A DNA stretch of 64,000 bases from Hofstenia miamia (Eukaryota > Xenacoelomorpha > Acoela > Hofsteniidae). This document shows positions 22,481 through 35,086 of the stretch, piece by piece; position 1 is the first letter of the stretch, and each line of letters starts with the position of its first letter. The notes under the pieces are model-generated. The model saw only the letters and a list, made by a program, of their open reading frames with translations. It searched no databases and was not told the origin of the DNA. The stretch lies in the NCBI GenBank assembly GCA_900660155.1, contig CABFPE010000413.1, positions 337,882-401,881 on the forward strand, written 5' to 3'. The position numbers were made by a program, and so were the translations under genes.

Positions 22481-22869
22481 GAAATGGAACTCACTGATAT
22501 TGAAGAAGACAGTTAATTCTATGTGGCATAGTGTAATATTAAATGCTTTAAAAGCTCAATAGGACTTGGGTTACTTTGGGTCAATGTTCATTAGTTTTAG
22601 GAATTGAAATCTTTGAACAGCGACAAATAATGGTGCTAATCTCAGAGCCCAAATGCCAGTACTATAGAAGCCCGTGCCGTATGCTTTTGTCCGTCCCTGG
22701 TACAGGCCCTACCCTGCTAGATTATAGAATAAAAGAAACTTGTTTTGTATCAGCTTATGACAAAGTACTAGGTATTTATAAAAAAATTATCCGAAATGTA
22801 CCGATAAGAAAATGCTTTTTCTAAATTTAAGATACCGAGAAATGAGGAAGTTTTAGCAATCCTAGCTCC

Positions 22870-24462
22870 CTAAATAGGGATTTCTTTTTCTTGTGTTACC
22901 AAAGCTCTACGTTTTTCTTTAAGCTTCGCATATTTTTCAGTACCATAGCATTGAAACTCTTCGATATTGTCTGGTAGTAATTGATTGCGCGTTTCTGGAG
23001 CAAATATAGAGAATACAGTTGCGCAGACTGCTATACTTGCAAGAAAGAGTATGGGAAATTCGGGGGAAGCATCTCCTAAATATTCCATTATTGGAGGCAT
23101 AAATATCCCCGAAATCCGACCACATAAAGATCCAATTCCCATACCAACAGCTCGCATAAAAGTGGGCATCAATTCACTATGCCACATATATATGGTGGCA
23201 AAAGCAGAGGTCATAAACATAAAACTTGTACAAGCAACTAAGTACAGTCCTATTATCCAAGTGCCATCTTTTGGCATAAATGTTCCCGCAATAAGACTCA
23301 ATGCAGTTAAAATAAAACTTACCATGATAGCAATCCGTCTTCCAAATTTATTAGCTAACGTGTATTGCATTGCGCAAGCAGGAACCGTCGAAATACCATT
23401 AATCAGGAAAAAGTATTGAATTCTTACATTAAAGAAGTTCGGACTGAAAAGAAGTCCATAGTATACTACGACACATGCAATCCAGTTAAAAGTTAAAATA
23501 CCCATCCACATTGCAGTTCGTCTTGTCTGGAAGAGCTGCCAAAATGGCACTTCAATTAACTGTTGCAGAAACCCCAGTTTAGTTTCCGAACTTTTGGACT
23601 GGATTTTGTGCAAGTTAGTCAAACATTCTTCTAATTGAGGTGGCATTTTAGTTCCATTCAATCTGTAGATATTTTGTATGATTTTTGAAACCTTATTATA
23701 GCGTTGTTTTTGCAGCAACCATTTTGGAGATTCATCAATAACAAACAACCCCAAAATCATTACAAGTAAAGATGGAATCAAGAGTCGAGCGTACAGATAA
23801 AATTCCCAATTGGGATTTATCAAGGACACAATAGCGCCAAATGAAATGCCAATTCCGAAGAAATTCTCAGAATTGGTGCTACCCACGATTCTATACTTAG
23901 GAGGTAAAGATTCCGCAATCAGAACATAGCCTGATACATAAGCCGACATAGAAAACACGCATTCCACTGACCGAGTTACCAATGCCCAATAAACATTAGG
24001 AGCAATAATGTAGTTCAATGCGCTAAGAGCAAGCATTGCACAAGATAAGACAAATGTTGCCTTCCTGCCAATGATATCCAAAATCATGTTGCATAGACAA
24101 ATGGATATCATTTGACTTATCATTAACAATTGAGTATTGTATGTAATGAAGTGTTTTCTATCGCATACTAGATCATACCGCGATACAAATGTAGATTCAA
24201 ATGCACCAGGAATATAAACAAAATTCTCACATTTTGTGGTTATATTATTAAAAGTATAGGAGCAGTGATCCGCTGCTATAGTGACTTCATTGCTATTCAA
24301 TGGAATTTTACACTCATAAGCCATCTCTCCGTATGCTAAGAAAGCAAAAACATAAGCAGCAGCTGCCAATGCACATCCGAGAAGCCCTACAAGAGTCATT
24401 TTCACGTTCCATAATCCTAGTTTTGCTTGGATCAAAACCTCATCTATCTCTATGTCAGTCAT
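22870..24462 (-). CDS. SLC22-family organic ion transporter (MFS), single exon
   Basis: An uninterrupted 530-codon frame, the usual SLC22 length. About 12 hydrophobic segments are visible: one at residues 22-44, a large extracellular loop (45-105) with Cys pairs and an N73-I-T sequon, then further spans. Family marks: FVSRYDLVCDR (92-102), the first MFS loop motif as LDIIGRK (128-134), ESPKWLL (244-250), WMGILTFNWIACVVVYYGL (319-337), NKFGRR (371-376), ELMPTFMRAVGMGIG (430-444) and PETRNQLLPDNIEE (489-502). Plasma-membrane uniporter or exchanger of organic cations, anions or carnitine-like zwitterions; the sequence does not say which. The start is the first ATG; no upstream exon is needed to complete TM1. 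Lack of introns contrasts with the other genes here and may point to an old retrocopy. Confidence 0.93.
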   Translation of the reverse strand: MTDIEIDEVLIQAKLGLWNVKMTLVGLLGCALAAAAYVFAFLAYGEMAYECKIPLNSNEVTIAADHCSYTFNNITTKCENFVYIPGAFESTFVSRYDLVCDRKHFITYNTQLLMISQMISICLCNMILDIIGRKATFVLSCAMLALSALNYIIAPNVYWALVTRSVECVFSMSAYVSGYVLIAESLPPKYRIVGSTNSENFFGIGISFGAIVSLINPNWEFYLYARLLIPSLLVMILGLFVIDESPKWLLQKQRYNKVSKIIQNIYRLNGTKMPPQLEECLTNLHKIQSKSSETKLGFLQQLIEVPFWQLFQTRRTAMWMGILTFNWIACVVVYYGLLFSPNFFNVRIQYFFLINGISTVPACAMQYTLANKFGRRIAIMVSFILTALSLIAGTFMPKDGTWIIGLYLVACTSFMFMTSAFATIYMWHSELMPTFMRAVGMGIGSLCGRISGIFMPPIMEYLGDASPEFPILFLASIAVCATVFSIFAPETRNQLLPDNIEEFQCYGTEKYAKLKEKRRALVTQEKEIPI

Positions 24463-25863
24463 TCTCTAAAATACGGCTAATATTAATTGTAAGAATAATA
24501 ATTAATATAATTTATTATTTATTATTCAAAAATCGAAGCAAATTATTAAATGAAATATAGGTAATGTATATGGATTTACTTCTGCGAACAAGTATAGCAA
24601 TGCAGAGACTAAGCAGCAATATTATTACGGGAGGAGCTGAACTTAGGTCCTCCCAGATAATTATTGGGACATCAGATACGAGGTAGGAAACCATGAACAT
24701 ATAACGGTATTATAACTGCTAGCTTCTGTTTATCACTTTAGCTAATAGTCATAGATTTTCTTAAAAAATGTTTTATGATTACACAACTATATATATTTAA
24801 CACAATCAATTTTTTATATATAACTGAAGTGAAAATTTTAATATATTTTCATAATTGAAATAATATATTTAAGTATACCCTGTAAGCAGAATACTACAAT
24901 AATATATATTTCTATCCAAAGCTTACATTTTATATTTTAGAACATTTGTTGTAAAAATATGTGCCCCCTTGAGCCTCAATTGGACATTTATTGGCCTCCT
25001 TTGTTCCGTAGCTTTTGTATCAATGGACATTAGCGCTAAATTAAATTTTGAAAACATCGCATTACCCATGTAAGCAGATCATGGATGTTAGTTGGTGCTA
25101 CGAAGGCCCCGTTGGCTGATGATGGTAACAGATTACTTGGTGTTTGAACCAGCCTAGTGCTGCCATAATAACATTTTTGGTAGCATATTCTTTTCATTAT
25201 TATGTACAATTTTGAATATGATTATGACATAGATTCCTTATTATTCAAGCTGTCCTACACTATTGCCAATCTAGCCGCAATTTATCAGTAACTTATATAA
25301 AATACTTCAACTGCAGGTTTTAGTGGAAGATAATGATTCTACTGTACAACATATTTGTCTATTGTAATGTGAGTAGCAATGGTCAACAATATTTGGCCAT
25401 AGAAAGCTTAGACTTTGAATTTATTTCAGACACGCTATTTCCCTTAATATTAGTTAAGTTTCTAAACTACATGCTCCATATGCACCGGCAACAGCTAATT
25501 AAGCGATAATAATAATCATAAATGCGACCGATTCATTGCATGAATGCTTCAGTGATCTCACAAAATCAATCGAGTACACTACTCGTTCTCTTAAGGAAAG
25601 GCAAGCCTGTTCAACACAATCCCAACCTATGATGCACTAACTGTTTTAGTAAATGCAAATGTCATTACAAAATGCTACTAAGAAAATAACACTGTCATAA
25701 TGTGATTGTTGACAAAACACATTCTCTGTGGAAGTACTGGAAGATTATACTAGCGAAATGCAAACAAAATACAAGCGTGTCATAGTTGCAAAAATTGCTA
25801 ATTTTTCAACAAAATAATAACAAATTTAACCCTAACCAGGGATTACGCGATTATGCAGTGGAT
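24463..25863. other. Region upstream of the transporter, no gene seen
   Basis: Probably includes the transporter promoter just right of 24462. No TATA or initiator element can be called with confidence in DNA this AT-rich. Confidence 0.4.
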
Positions 25864-26084
25864 CAGTGGCGTACGCAAGGACGGACATGGTTGAATTACC
25901 TCCGTCAGGCTTATAAAAGTGATTTTGACTAGCTAAATAAAAAATTTTCGGTAAAAAATGAAAAAATTATAATCTAAGGTTGTGAAATGCATTTCTAGGG
26001 TCTCTTTTCTCAATATTTTCAAAAAATTTCGTGGGATTTTGCCCCGCTTTTGGTCCTCCGTTAGAAAATCCTGCGCACGAATCT
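25864..26084. mobile_element. hAT-like MITE, about 221 bases
   Basis: Left end CAGTGGCGTACGCA; the right end reverse-complemented reads CAGATTCGTGCGCA. The CAGTGGCGTACGC start is characteristic of many hAT elements. Flanking octamers (cagtggat and caatttat) agree only partly, so the target duplication is not secure. Confidence 0.5.
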
Positions 26085-26264
26085 GCAATTTATGCGTCAC
26101 TGTTTAAAGTTTTGACCGAAATTAACCAATGGGAGTAAGTGGCAGGGGTCACGTAGTAATTACGCAGTGATTGTTATCCATTCACATTGACAATTTATGA
26201 GCGTGATGTCTTAAACTTGAAATCAGTGTCGCATCCAGTCTATTAATCACGTAGTCCACGTCTT

Positions 26265-26400
26265 AACCCAAACCAACACTAACTCTAAACCTAACTCTAA
26301 CAATATCCCCAACCTTTACCCAAAACATAACTTTAAACACAACCCTAAATTTAAGTTAAATTTTACCCTAACCCTAATCTTACCCCAACCATAAACTTAG
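26265..26400. repeat. Degenerate CCCTAA-like repeats
   Basis: Runs of variants such as aaccctaa, acctaactctaa and accctaaccctaa over about 135 bases. They are imperfect and interstitial, so they resemble decayed telomere-type repeat or a transposon tail. Confidence 0.6.
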
Positions 26401-26631
26401 CATCATACTATGTTCTTCATTATGATAGAGCGGACTCCATGAAAACATATTTATTTTTAATTATGTAAGCAAAACAAAGCCATTTAAGTACGTAAAAAGA
26501 TGTGAGGAAAAGGGCGCTGCGTTGATTGAATAAAAATTGCCAAATCTTATAATTGCTTTGTAAACAAAAGCCGCTTGGTTGAATCACTAATTAGAATATT
26601 AATAGTAGTATATTATAATTATTTAATATGG

Positions 26632-26712
26632 GCTATGGTTTGGCTTAGGATTAGGACTAAGGTGTGGGTTGGCTTGGTTTAGGCTTAGGGTTATGATTTG
26701 GGTTATTGTAAA
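26632..26712. repeat. Degenerate TTAGGG-like repeats, opposite orientation
   Basis: Variants of ggcttaggg/ggattagg/gggttatg over 80 bases form the inverted counterpart of the CCCTAA-like tract 230 bases to the left. Confidence 0.6.
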
Positions 26713-27339
26713 GATTGGGGGATAACGCAAAGGTACAAACATTTCTGTACTTTAGAATATTAGAAGTGAAAATATCATATCTATTATATTAATATCTTTC
26801 CACACGGCAGTGGAAAAAATTTTAATATAAAAGTCATGTCGATCCCTTGGAGCAGACTTAGAATTAGGTCGCATTTTAGGCCAAAGCCCAGCCCGGCACA
26901 TTTCAAAGCATTCAATGTTTTTTGTTGCTTCCATAGGCTCAAAGCCTGTTAAATAAACGAACATTAGGAATAAAAAGAATTTAAATCTTTTTATAAAATA
27001 CTAACTTCTTTCAACTACTTCAGTTTCAGCCACAGTGATGCGTTTTAATAGAAATTTTCAAAAATTGTATTATAACATGTTACCCAATAAACCCGTTTAT
27101 GCTTCACGATTTTCAAGGTCGCGATAGAAAATTCTTTGTAAATGTGAAAAAAGCGTTTGCCTTGTTTTAACCCTATTTCCGCTTGGAATTTTCAAAAATC
27201 TGTAATGACCCCAACAAAAATATGCATCGAACATTGAATCGCGTAGGACTTTCAACGAATTCATCAAAAAATGAATACGTGCGTCTTCCCAATGCAAGTT
27301 AAAATGGAAGTTAATACATGAATTAACAAATTATAAGAG
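26713..27339. other. Intergenic DNA, no gene seen
   Basis: Short minus-strand frames at 26752-26964 and 27097-27297 have no recognisable family. The first includes a 'gcccagcccgg' stretch reminiscent of hAT subterminal repeats. Confidence 0.35.
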
Positions 27340-29430
27340 ATCTAAATCAAACTCTATTGATGTGATAAAAGATCAGCAAGGAATCAATCTTACTTACAAT
27401 TTAGAAATATCTAATGTATTAAACAAGACCTTTTTAAACTTAGGAAAATACAATGACCCCATAATTAAGTACGAAAATGTTTAACGAAAAATTTTTACAC
27501 CCGAATTTTCTTTCCGCTTTTCAACCAGTTATGAAATTACTAAATCAACCATAAGCTTAAAACCAACAAATCAAGCGGTCCCTCAAGCATTCCCTCATGG
27601 GCTCTTAAAATTACTGCAGACGTCATTGCAAATCTCTTAAATTTAATCTTTAACGAATTCACAAAGTGTAATTACTTTCCAGATAACCTGAAACTTGCTC
27701 ACATTACTCCTATTTTTAAGATAAACGATCCATCAATTGCCACTCATTGTCGACCAAACTCAATTACCTCTCCAATAAGCAAGATATTCGAAAGATATTT
27801 CATAATCAAATAACGGAACACTTAAATAAGTATAATTTGTATCAAACACGCAATTAAATGCTAATGAAAAATTAAGAGCGTAACTCAATTCTAACAAATT
27901 TGTAGCGATAGAAGGTTTAGATCTCTCAAAGGCTTTTTGATTATATTAATTAAAACATGTTAATTGAAAAACTATCTCAAGTAAGATTTTCTTGTAGTAG
28001 TAAGCAATTGATAACTAGTTACCTCAATCAAAGATTCCAAAGAGTTAAATTAAATGATATTTTTTCAGAATGGTTACCGGTTTACAGTGGGTGCCTCAAG
28101 GACCGGTTCTAGGTCCCCTTCTTTTTACTATTTATGTACATGACATGAATCCTATAACTACAGGGTGATCAAATAAAAAGAGGGTCATTTATATTAGATT
28201 GTTTAATTTACATAATAAATCATAATTGAAGTTACAGTAAGTGTTTAAAATGACCACCATTTGCTGTTGTGACAGCCTGCAATCTTTTCTCCCAATTTTA
28301 ACAAGTCTTACATACATCTTCTTGGCAAAATATCATTCCACGCGTTTGTCAAAAGACGCTTGAGGTCATTTACAGTATGTAACTTGTTCCTCATCATGGG
28401 AATTTTCTGAGTTAAGATTCTCGACATTCTGTAGTCCAAATGGTTGTGGTCAGGAAAATTCGGAGGCCACTTGTCTTTCTTGCTGCCATGTCTACGGTAA
28501 TTCGTCCATGTTTCGCCTTATTGCAGGGAACACTTTTCTAAAAGCATTGCCCGATTGATTCGTACATCAGCAAAAACAGTGGAGTCTTGCTATACCATGA
28601 CACAGCAGCATATACCATTACAGTTGGCTGGTTCTGTATATGAAGCTTCAATTCAACAGCCCAGTAGATGCGACAATTTGAGTATTGACTGTTTGCATCA
28701 AGGGAAAGGAAGCCTCATTACTAAAACACACTTGCTTCCAGTGATTAAGACAAAAGTGAAAGAACAATGCTTCACCGAAAGTCTTACGTATCTGTATGTG
28801 GATTTCTTTCAAGCAATGTACTCTCACATGTTTGAAGCTTTTTAAGTTTTGTTGCTTGGCTATTTTGTACACACTTGATTGTTCAATTCTCAGTTCTCTT
28901 GCCATTTCACATTGAATCTGTGAAAAAGTTTTCGAAAACTAAGCATTACACCTCTAGGTCAATTCTTTTTCCAATATAAATAGTCATATTGAATACCCTT
29001 ATGACATTCTTCAAGCTAATCAATAACTTACCACCACATAGCATGATTAAAATGCTGGGATTTACACATAAAAAGAATTCAAGATCAAAACTTTTTACAT
29101 GTGTTAAGTATAAAAAAAATGTTTTGAAGAAATCTTTCATTAATATTGAAAAATTCAAATCTTTTAAAAAGCATTTAAAAATCTTCCTTAAGTAAAATTA
29201 TATATCTGGTAAATAATGGCTAGGATACAACTTTTATAACAATGACTATACTATAGCTCGTTATATTAAAATATTACTATAGTAATTTATCCATAGCCTG
29301 GAAGATTTCTTTTGTAATTTGTGTGAATTGTATATATGTGTTTTGTGAATTTAATGACGCTGTTCAGATAAATCATCAGTCATTTAATTGTTAACATTTA
29401 TCTGAATAAAGAATATCTTATCGAATCTTA
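27340..29430 (+). mobile_element. CR1/L2-like LINE, split by a mariner relic
   Basis: Related to the copy at 15101-17955. Before the mariner, the frames give SSIPSWALKITADVI-like, FPDNLKLAHITPIFK, RPNSI.SPISKIFE, DLSKAF and VPQGPVLGPLLFTIYVHDM, the ordered RT domains of a non-LTR retrotransposon. After the mariner (from about 28980) the C-terminal end resumes, with a 3' end 'ttatctgaataaagaatatcttatcg' and TCTTAT units. Many frame breaks; dead. About the middle third of the RT is missing where the mariner sits. Confidence 0.85.
28161..28975 (-). mobile_element. Tc1/mariner transposon relic inside LINE
   Basis: The left end CAGGGTGATCAAA follows a TA dinucleotide (28159-28160). The minus strand encodes broken transposase: an HTH-like start (28648-28905, SSVYKIAKQQ), CFSNEASFPLMQTVN where active elements have FSDE (the first catalytic Asp is Asn here), KWPPNFPDHNHLDYRM, and a typical terminus NGGHF. 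Several frameshifts; the right terminal repeat was not found, so the element is truncated there. Confidence 0.75.
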
Positions 29431-30695
29431 TCTTATAATCAGGAATTTGTTATGGGATTAAAGGCATCTTGTGCGATGGTGCATAATGAGATGCTAAAAG
29501 CGTACTCCAGTGAATTATATAAGTGGATCAACTGTTATAGTAAAAAAGCAAACATTTAATCAAAATCCAGTCTCAACTGTTTCAATTTTAACTAAGAAAT
29601 TTAGCTTGAATACATGGAAAGACGGGATGAGAGAGAACATTTCATCACATCCCCTGCTTACGCGTTTGAGCACATTAGCAGTAATATTTCATTATTTTTA
29701 ATGAATAACAATCCACAGAATCAATGTCATGTATATTTAAAAGTTACCTTGGACCAATAAATGGAATAATTTAGCATAGAAAGAACTTACTCTTATATTA
29801 AGTCAAGCGGTTCATTTGGTAAATATATTAAAGTAGAAATAGACAAGAGCTGGTAACTTGATAACTAAGACATTAAAGTTTCTGTTTAAACAAATTTTAT
29901 CTGTGTGCAAACGTCAATAAGAGATAGCGTTGTGACAGCCAGTCGTTTATTAGCACATTGAAGAAAAACGGTTGCAAAAAGTAGCAGGAATTAATGAAAA
30001 AGTTGCCGTTATAATTTCGGGTCTCATTATAAGTGGGATAAGAGGTGTTTGATGAATGACCCCTTCAGGCATCCAATTTTGGATTTTTCATTTTTCAGAA
30101 AAATATTTTAAACATTAAGATCTTTTTGGTAAAATGAATTTTAAGGGTCCATTTTTGTAATATTTTCATTACTTTTTAAGGGCTTCGTCATTACATTGAT
30201 GACTGAAATTGATCACCAGAGATGTCCGAAATAAACCCTCTCAATCCCATCCCTGCTCAATTTATTTTCATCTCCACTAAAGAACTGTATTGCTATATTC
30301 CCAGTTTGTGTTATATATATTAAGCATTTATGTTAAGCACCTTTAGGCGTTTGGCTATTCTTAGGTTTCTTTTTTTTGACGTATTAACTTAAAAATGATC
30401 TTTATTACATTTTTTAACATTAGTAGACTAAGCATTAGACAATATTTTATGTGTTGAGAAATAGAAGGGATATTAAGTTACAAATAAAGCCAACTACTTG
30501 ATTCAGTCAAACTTCCAGTGTTTTTTTTGAAAAAAATGGTCCTTTGAATATTTGTCAACAACCTTTCGCTTGATCAAATTTCAAAGTGTATTTTCAGTTT
30601 AATGTTCACATTATTCTCTTCCAATTAATATTTTGGAGGTCAATTGCGCTAATCTTTGGCACGAAAATACAGTTTTATTTCATTTTATGATTTTC
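29431..30695. other. Intergenic DNA, no gene seen
   Basis: Only short chance frames; nothing recognisable. Confidence 0.45.
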
Positions 30696-31141
30696 AGGTA
30701 AAAGCACTAGATGTGACCAGTGCATTGACCAAGTACTTGGACAATAAATACTTGACACTTCTCAGAAATATTTGCAAGTACTTGATGCTATTAATTGACA
30801 TTTTTTGTTTTTGTGTTTGGGTTTTAGATAGTTTCTTCTTCCTAAGCGTCCAAATTTAAAGATAGAGAAATTCAAAAGCAAATACTGCAACATCTGGCTT
30901 TACCAGCCACATCAACAGCAGTTGAAAATTTCTTAGTAAACAGGACTAATGCTAAGCCCACTTGGAGTGAAACTGAAAATATCATATTTGTTGGTTATGG
31001 GAAAAATTTTTTTGGTTTTGATGTTATGAAACTTGAAATACTTATTTTTCTCTGAATACTTGATAATGCGCACTTAGAAAAACTTTTCAAGTACTTGACT
31101 TTACTTGATGCTTGATAAATACGTTACTTGTCAATATCCTG
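30696..31141. mobile_element. Possible hAT element with CAAGTACTTG subterminal repeats
   Basis: Both ends carry AAGTACTTG motifs, and the right end reverse-complemented starts CAGGATATTGACAAGTAAC. This matches a common hAT style. The middle reads ATSTAVENFLVNR, possibly transposase remnant. No target duplication was confirmed. Confidence 0.4.
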
Positions 31142-31769
31142 CACCATAAAAATAAGACTCGGTTTTAAGGGCAAAACGGAATGGTTCCACCCTGATATTT
31201 TTTGATAATTTCCAATATATTGGTAACAAGATAAATGTTTAAAATTTAAAATCATACATTCATTATTTTTCTAGTTATACACATTATCGATAGGTTCACT
31301 TAAGAAAGTCAGGTCAGAATGACATCGAATCATTACTTTCTCAATGTGTTTAATTAGCATTAGCCACCACCCTATCAAATTTTAGCGTTGTTTTAGTCTT
31401 GCAACACATTTTTCAGTTGACTTAAAATTGCAGAAATTTTGCAGCGCCCTCTATGACGTCAGAGCAAAATAATATTGAAATATTTTGTTCTCGCAATAGT
31501 CAGCCATATGGAAGCTATAGTCTTACCAAGTTTCGCTGCTTGGTGATGAATAGGAAACCAGTAATTATGTTTCTAATATTCTTACCAAAATATTTGATAA
31601 ACTAAGTAGTGTATTTGTTAATAAGAAACTTTATTTTGTTAAGTACTTAGATAATTACTGAATTCCTTCATTTGCGTCAATCAAATAACCACAATCTTGT
31701 ATAAAAATGCAGCACCTTTTTATCATATTAACGAGTCGATCAGACTATGAATTGTTCGATATAAATAGA

Positions 31770-32930
31770 AAAATGCTGATGTAGTACCTCTACCAAAATC
31801 ATTTCCCACCACGCTTGATCAATTGTGACCAATTTCGTTTCTGTGCATACCTGAAAAGTATATAGACGCCGCAATTTTTAATAGTCTGAATTCTTTCACT
31901 GGCTTAGGTCCATTCCAATTTGCATATTAAAAAGGCAGCTCAACTACCATTGCTTTTCTAAACATCCTTGATGCAATTCTTGTATGTTAGATGATACAAA
32001 TAATGCAGCGGTTCTATTACAAAGTTACGACTTTTCAAAAACGTTCATCCCTTGCATCTACAAAAATTTGAAATTATCAATTTCCACTTTGTTGCTTAAA
32101 ATGGTAGACAAAAATATTTGGGAAACAGAACATTGCAAGTAAGATGTGGGATTAATCGAATTTTGACCAAATCTGTTACTAGTGGTGTCCCACAAGGATC
32201 ACTTATAGACCCGTTTCTCTTTTTGTAGATATTTATGGTCTGTGTCCATCTGGTGAACAGAATTCAATGATTAAATACGCTGATGTTGTGACACACCAAT
32301 GATCGTACCAGTCACTGGAACTAAATATGCATATTAAAATGAACTGTCCAATATCACCTAGTTGACTAAAGGAAACTCTTTATCGTTAAGCAATTGAAAA
32401 TGCTCACAACTTCTTTGTTCCAAGAATTAAAACATGAAGAAATTGTACCTTTTGTAGAAAATGACAGGACAATTTTCAACAACATATACCTGCTAAGTAT
32501 ATATTTTACATCTGATCTGTTAGAAAATGCATGTAAAATGTGTTGCATCAAAACTTTTTAAAAAGTTACGCACCCTGGGTTTTTGAAATGAGATTTGTAA
32601 ACCTGAGGAGTTGGTATTGATATACGGCTCTATTGTTCGACCTCATGTTGACTATGCCTGACTAGTTTTGTTCTTCTATCAGGAAATTTGAATATATCAT
32701 TTGACAAAATCCAGAAAAGTGCTATTCGTATGATTAAACACAACTATACTTTGAAATCAATTTGGATCAGACGCAAGAAACTAGCACCCATGCTATTAAT
32801 ACAAGGATTGACATGCGAGAATAACCCACTTCATTCAGCTGTTATTCAGTGGGCATGTAAAGTAGACATGGATACAGAAAGAAGACGTAATCAATTTATT
32901 CCTGTATACTTAAGATTATAGAACAATGGT
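31770..32930 (+). mobile_element. Non-LTR retrotransposon RT fragment
   Basis: Broken frames give PLPKS...PISFLCIPEKYID, then TSGVPQGSLIDPFLFL (near 32170-32230), KYADVV (degraded YADD) and a C-terminal part at 32688-32921 (FDKIQKSAIRMI). Several stops and frameshifts; an old copy. Confidence 0.7.
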
Positions 32931-33689
32931 CACCAAGTAAATAAGCTTTGATAGCTTTTTCACCAATGTTTTTACTTGTTTTAGTATTGTTTTGGAGTTT
33001 TTCGTTAAGCTTTATTTTCAAATATTTACGTTCATAATGAATAATTTAAACTTGTCTTGGAATGAAAATACATTGGTAAAATTTAAATCATGCAACTACT
33101 TTTATGAGGCTTTGAAGAACAATTCTATTAAATTCTCACGTTAAGGATGTGAACTCTCTTTATATAAAACTGCTATTTTCTCAAAATTAGCATATTTTTT
33201 CACAAGTATTGCTTGCTAATTTCACTGACTTGAATTTCTTAGAAGCTTTTCAGCAGCATTTGGATTGCGTCTGGTAAAGACTATTATGGTCTACTATTAA
33301 CACTTCATTTACTTCCCATCTCACTTTATTTTCATTTACTCGACCTAATTTCTATTTAAGAAATTCTAAATAATTGTTTTGATAATGATACCTCAAGTTT
33401 AATTATCCACTAGTTACCAGTTCCTGAAAACTTAACATAAATAAATAAATATTAGTTTTAAGTCAATCTCTCACTCAAAAGCTAAATCCACTCCTTAGAA
33501 TAGTTCCACTTTCCAATTACATTCATCTCAAGATCCAAATATATATAGTAAAATATACATTGAAAGAATATTTCTTTCACTGGGCTTTTCGAAAAGCTTT
33601 GTTAATTTTTTTATTTCTGCACATGAAATTCAATTCAAGATGCTTTTCACAATATGGCAATTCACGGTCCGATTCTATTATTGGGCTTA

Positions 33690-35086
33690 GCATTTAGAGC
33701 GAAAGTTAAGATCTAATCTATGCTGTTCTTCATTATATATACATATTTATATGCGCCTGAGACTTTAATTATTGTAAAATTAGTGCAATAATGGTAAAAA
33801 TAGTAAAAAGTAGAATCTATGTTTGGTAACAAGACCATTGAAATTCCGTTACCATGAAATTTCGTTACCATGTAGAACCAATTAGTTTTATTTTTTAATG
33901 GAATTAATATTTCAACTATGTCAATATTTGGTGATAAGACAGTGTACTAACCCTCAATGAATGTAACATTTATCATATAAGTATTTTATAGAGGAATAGT
34001 ATGTTATGAGGTAAATGTTATATACTTGTAAACGTGATGTTAACTTTTTAAAATTTCGTTACGGACTAGTTTTGTGTGCATAGATAAAAAATAATTTTCT
34101 CAAAAAAATTCTGTTTCATTGATGAACATACTAAGGAGTCACAAATGACACAGTTCAATAAAAAAAGTCACTTTTAAATGAGTAACATCACTCTTAACAG
34201 TGAAAATGAATTTCCGTTACTGCTTGACCAGCCCCAATTAAAACCAATTTAATATCGCCCCTTTAGAAACAAAAAGCGGTACCTACAATAATAGTTATAG
34301 AGAAAATCGTTTGTGTTTACAATGTTATTAAACTTAATTCAATCGTAGCAACATAACGGCAAATCATCTGTAACTTTTCAATTTGAATATAACACATTTT
34401 CTGTATGGAAATGGCTCACAAAATAATAAAATGTCAAAAATCACATTGCATAATGTAAATGAGTTGTATCTCCGTTTTTTATAAAGGAAGCTGCTTATAT
34501 TTTGCTTAAACTTTTATGGAAAACATATAAAAATCTTGCCATTGATAGCATTGTAATGTTAAATGAGATAATGGCGATTGTTGGCATAACTGACAACGAT
34601 ATATCAATATGACTAATCTTCAGATATTTTATTATTAACTGGGCTTGGCAAAACTTAACTGCCAAATTTGCACTGAAGTTGATTATTGCAATTTGCCGTT
34701 TGCATGTAGGCAAACCTTAATAAAAGGGAACTACAACAAGAGCATTTATACTCTGCTCCTTTTTAAATAGAATGTTTTTTGCCATTTGCAAAATTTAAGT
34801 TTTCAAGTGAATTTTTCTTTTATTTCAATATACCAATTAATACAATGGGTAAATGCCCGGCTCAGCCCAAATTTCTATATCGAAAGTCCGGCACAAGCCC
34901 AGCCCGACTCAACTTTAGGCACAACCCAATTCTAACTCGGTTTTTAAATGATAAACGATCATGTGATCTAAGACCAGGTCTATTAGAAGAATATAGAAAA
35001 ATACAATAAAAAATTGAAAAATCAAGCTTGCCAGTGAGAAGCTTGTTAAATTATATCAAATCCAAATATTGTAAGTAGAGAGATAA
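33690..35086. repeat. Long dispersed repeat, copy A (1.07 kb core 34018-35086)
   Basis: Positions 34018-35086 match 46555-47623 at about 99% by eye, with nearly all differences in a GC-richer patch near 34905-34935. The preceding 330 bases (33690-34017 against 46240-46554) are also related but only about 80% alike. The core contains a hAT-like patch rich in GCCCGGCTCAGCCC and two small frames that are open in both copies (minus 34495-34713, plus 34779-35009), with no known family. Terminal inverted repeats were not found. Confidence 0.85.

Noticed and set aside
22465-22515. Possible terminal exon (acidic tail SEDDREMELTDIEEDS then stop) after a 'tttttttatcag' acceptor
   Set aside because: The same bases form the right arm of an inverted repeat, and no upstream exons of a plus-strand gene could be found.
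22985-23419. 144-codon plus-strand frame
   Set aside because: It is antisense to the well-supported SLC22 gene and has no family features.
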